Part shown: positions 4,332-5,097 of the stretch, piece by piece
Position numbering within the stretch: the stretch's first letter is position 1
Layout of the letters: each line of letters starts with the position of its first letter
The notes under the pieces: generated by a model
Seen by the model: only the letters and a program-made list of their open reading frames with translations
Databases searched by the model: none
What the model was told of the DNA's origin: nothing
Origin: an uncultured Bacteroidales bacterium
GTDB lineage: Bacteria > Bacteroidota > Bacteroidia > Bacteroidales > Marinilabiliaceae
Direction of reading: 5' to 3'
Length of the DNA: 5,097 bases
NCBI GenBank assembly: GCA_937892095.1
Contig: CALAVC010000249.1
Coordinates: forward strand, 1-5,097
Program-made: the position numbers and the translations under genes

Positions 4332-5069
4332 ATGGTTCATGTTATGGTAGCATCCAACGAAATAGAGGCCAAGGTAGAGCAGATGAACGCCGACGAGGTG
4401 TTTTCTGTGGCTGACTTGGGTTTTCCTCCTGATTGGTACGACAATGTGCGTATCAAGCTTAGTCGCATGGCCGCCAAGGGACAGATAGTGAAGGTGGGCA
4501 AGGGACGATACTACAAACCACGACAGACTATGTTTGGCGCTTTGCCGCCAAGTCGCGAGGAGATGATCAAGGATCTACTTGTGAAGGATGGCAAGCCCGT
4601 GGGCTATATCACTGGTTATGCTGTTTGGGACAAAATGGGACTGACTACACAAGTGCCGAGTGTCATAGAGATTGGTAGCCAAATTCGTAAGAACAAGACG
4701 AGGCGAGGCGCATACTCTATTCGTTTCGTGCTGCAGCCCAACGATATTACATGTGTCAACATTCCTCTGTTGCAAATACTAGACGCGGTGAAGTCCGTGA
4801 AGTCAATTCCAGACACGACTATCGACGACTCAGTATCAAGGTTTTCTACTATATTCAATGACTTGTCTGATAAAGATGTTGCACTGCTGACAACTTTGTC
4901 ATTGAAGTATTCTCCTCAGACGAGGGCTCTTGTCGGTGCGCTATTAGAACCAAGACTTAGCGAAGCTCAAGCGACTAAACTTCGCAACTCGCTAAACCCC
5001 ATGACTGTATACAAGTTAGGCATATCAAACGCCGTCATGCCCAATCAAAACAACTGGTATATCGTATGA
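4332..5069 (+). CDS. abiEi: AbiEi-family antitoxin / autorepressor (type IV toxin-antitoxin)
   Basis: This 245-residue protein has the two-part layout of AbiEi antitoxins (also seen in DUF6088-type proteins). An N-terminal winged helix (about 9-63) contains VFSVADLGFPPDWYDNVRIK and RMAAKGQIVKVGKGRYYKP, the typical 'helix, then strand pair' reading of that domain. A C-terminal domain (about 66-245) begins MFGALPPSREEMI, followed by GYITGYAVWDKMGLTTQVPSVIEI (residues 91-114), the recognisable family signature. AbiEi represses its own promoter and neutralises the nucleotidyltransferase AbiEii, without forming a stable complex in the characterised type IV case. It acts in the cytoplasm. The gene follows an inverted-repeat operator and -7 box; ATG 4332 leaves an almost leaderless mRNA, so ATG 4344 (MVASNEIEAK) is an equally good start. 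Its TGA overlaps the ATG of the next gene (ATGA), giving coupled translation of antitoxin and toxin. Base composition is lower in G/C than the secreted genes at the left. Confidence 0.85.
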   Translation: MVHVMVASNEIEAKVEQMNADEVFSVADLGFPPDWYDNVRIKLSRMAAKGQIVKVGKGRYYKPRQTMFGALPPSREEMIKDLLVKDGKPVGYITGYAVWDKMGLTTQVPSVIEIGSQIRKNKTRRGAYSIRFVLQPNDITCVNIPLLQILDAVKSVKSIPDTTIDDSVSRFSTIFNDLSDKDVALLTTLSLKYSPQTRALVGALLEPRLSEAQATKLRNSLNPMTVYKLGISNAVMPNQNNWYIV

Positions 5070-5097
5070 AACTGCACGAGAATAAACAACTGTTTGC
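5066..5097 (+). CDS. abiEii: 5' fragment of AbiEii-like nucleotidyltransferase toxin
   Basis: The frame starts at ATG 5066, which overlaps the antitoxin stop by four bases (ATGA), and runs to the window edge as MKLHENKQLF. This opening closely resembles the typical start of AbiEii toxins (MKLHxNKxLF), which are GTP-binding nucleotidyltransferases. Only ten codons are visible, so catalytic motifs cannot be checked; the call rests on this start, the overlap and the AbiEi gene before it. Confidence 0.75.
   Translation, partial: MKLHENKQLF

Noticed and set aside
4575..4858. - strand frames opposite the AbiEi gene
   Set aside because: Shadows of the AbiEi coding strand with no motif or promoter of their own.

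Overview
The window looks like a Bacteroidales chromosome, most likely of the Prevotella/Bacteroides type. Three things point there: perfect TAnnTTTG (-7 class) promoter boxes at 76-83 and 4314-4321 (+) and 3804-3797 (-); start codons preceded by A/T-rich stretches rather than strong Shine-Dalgarno sites; and secreted proteins carrying a type IX secretion-like C-terminal tail or the VDLGLPSGTKWA motif common in gut Bacteroidales surface proteins. These are recognitions from memory, not database results.

Region 1 (1-968) is GC-rich in its coding parts and runs on the + strand. It has a promoter and leader hairpin, an intact 150-residue exported protein (157-609) with a putative type IX sorting tail, and a second exported protein (660-968). 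The second protein stops just after its VDLGLPSGTKWA...EEYGNYF motif. From 951 codon usage switches abruptly to A/T-ending codons, followed by a stop, a short tandem repeat (970-998) and AT-rich DNA. I read this as a truncated gene at the edge of an inserted, lower-GC segment. A hairpin terminator lies at 1079-1107.

Region 2 (1148-3804) is a tightly packed three-gene operon on the - strand: a winged-helix regulator resembling AbiEi/MarR-type antitoxins (2802-3764), an AbiEii-like nucleotidyltransferase (2041-2808, 7-bp overlap) and a calcineurin-like metallophosphoesterase (1233-2039, one base after the nucleotidyltransferase stop). Its promoter lies inside a compound palindromic operator (3763-3802), as expected for an autorepressed toxin-antitoxin operon. 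The dedicated phosphoesterase as third gene is the most unusual element in the window. A 29-codon open tail in another frame just past the phosphoesterase stop may be a frameshifted end.

Region 3 (3840-4272, -) is a small hypothetical gene of unknown function that appears broken by a +1 frameshift near 4147-4152.

Region 4 (4279-5097, +) is a second, divergently transcribed AbiE-type module: an operator/promoter (4279-4321), an AbiEi-family antitoxin (4332-5069) and the first ten codons of an AbiEii-like toxin (5066-5097), joined by an ATGA start/stop overlap and cut by the window end. Two AbiE-like modules thus stand back to back around a degraded gene, inserted beside secreted-protein genes: a small defence or stability island.
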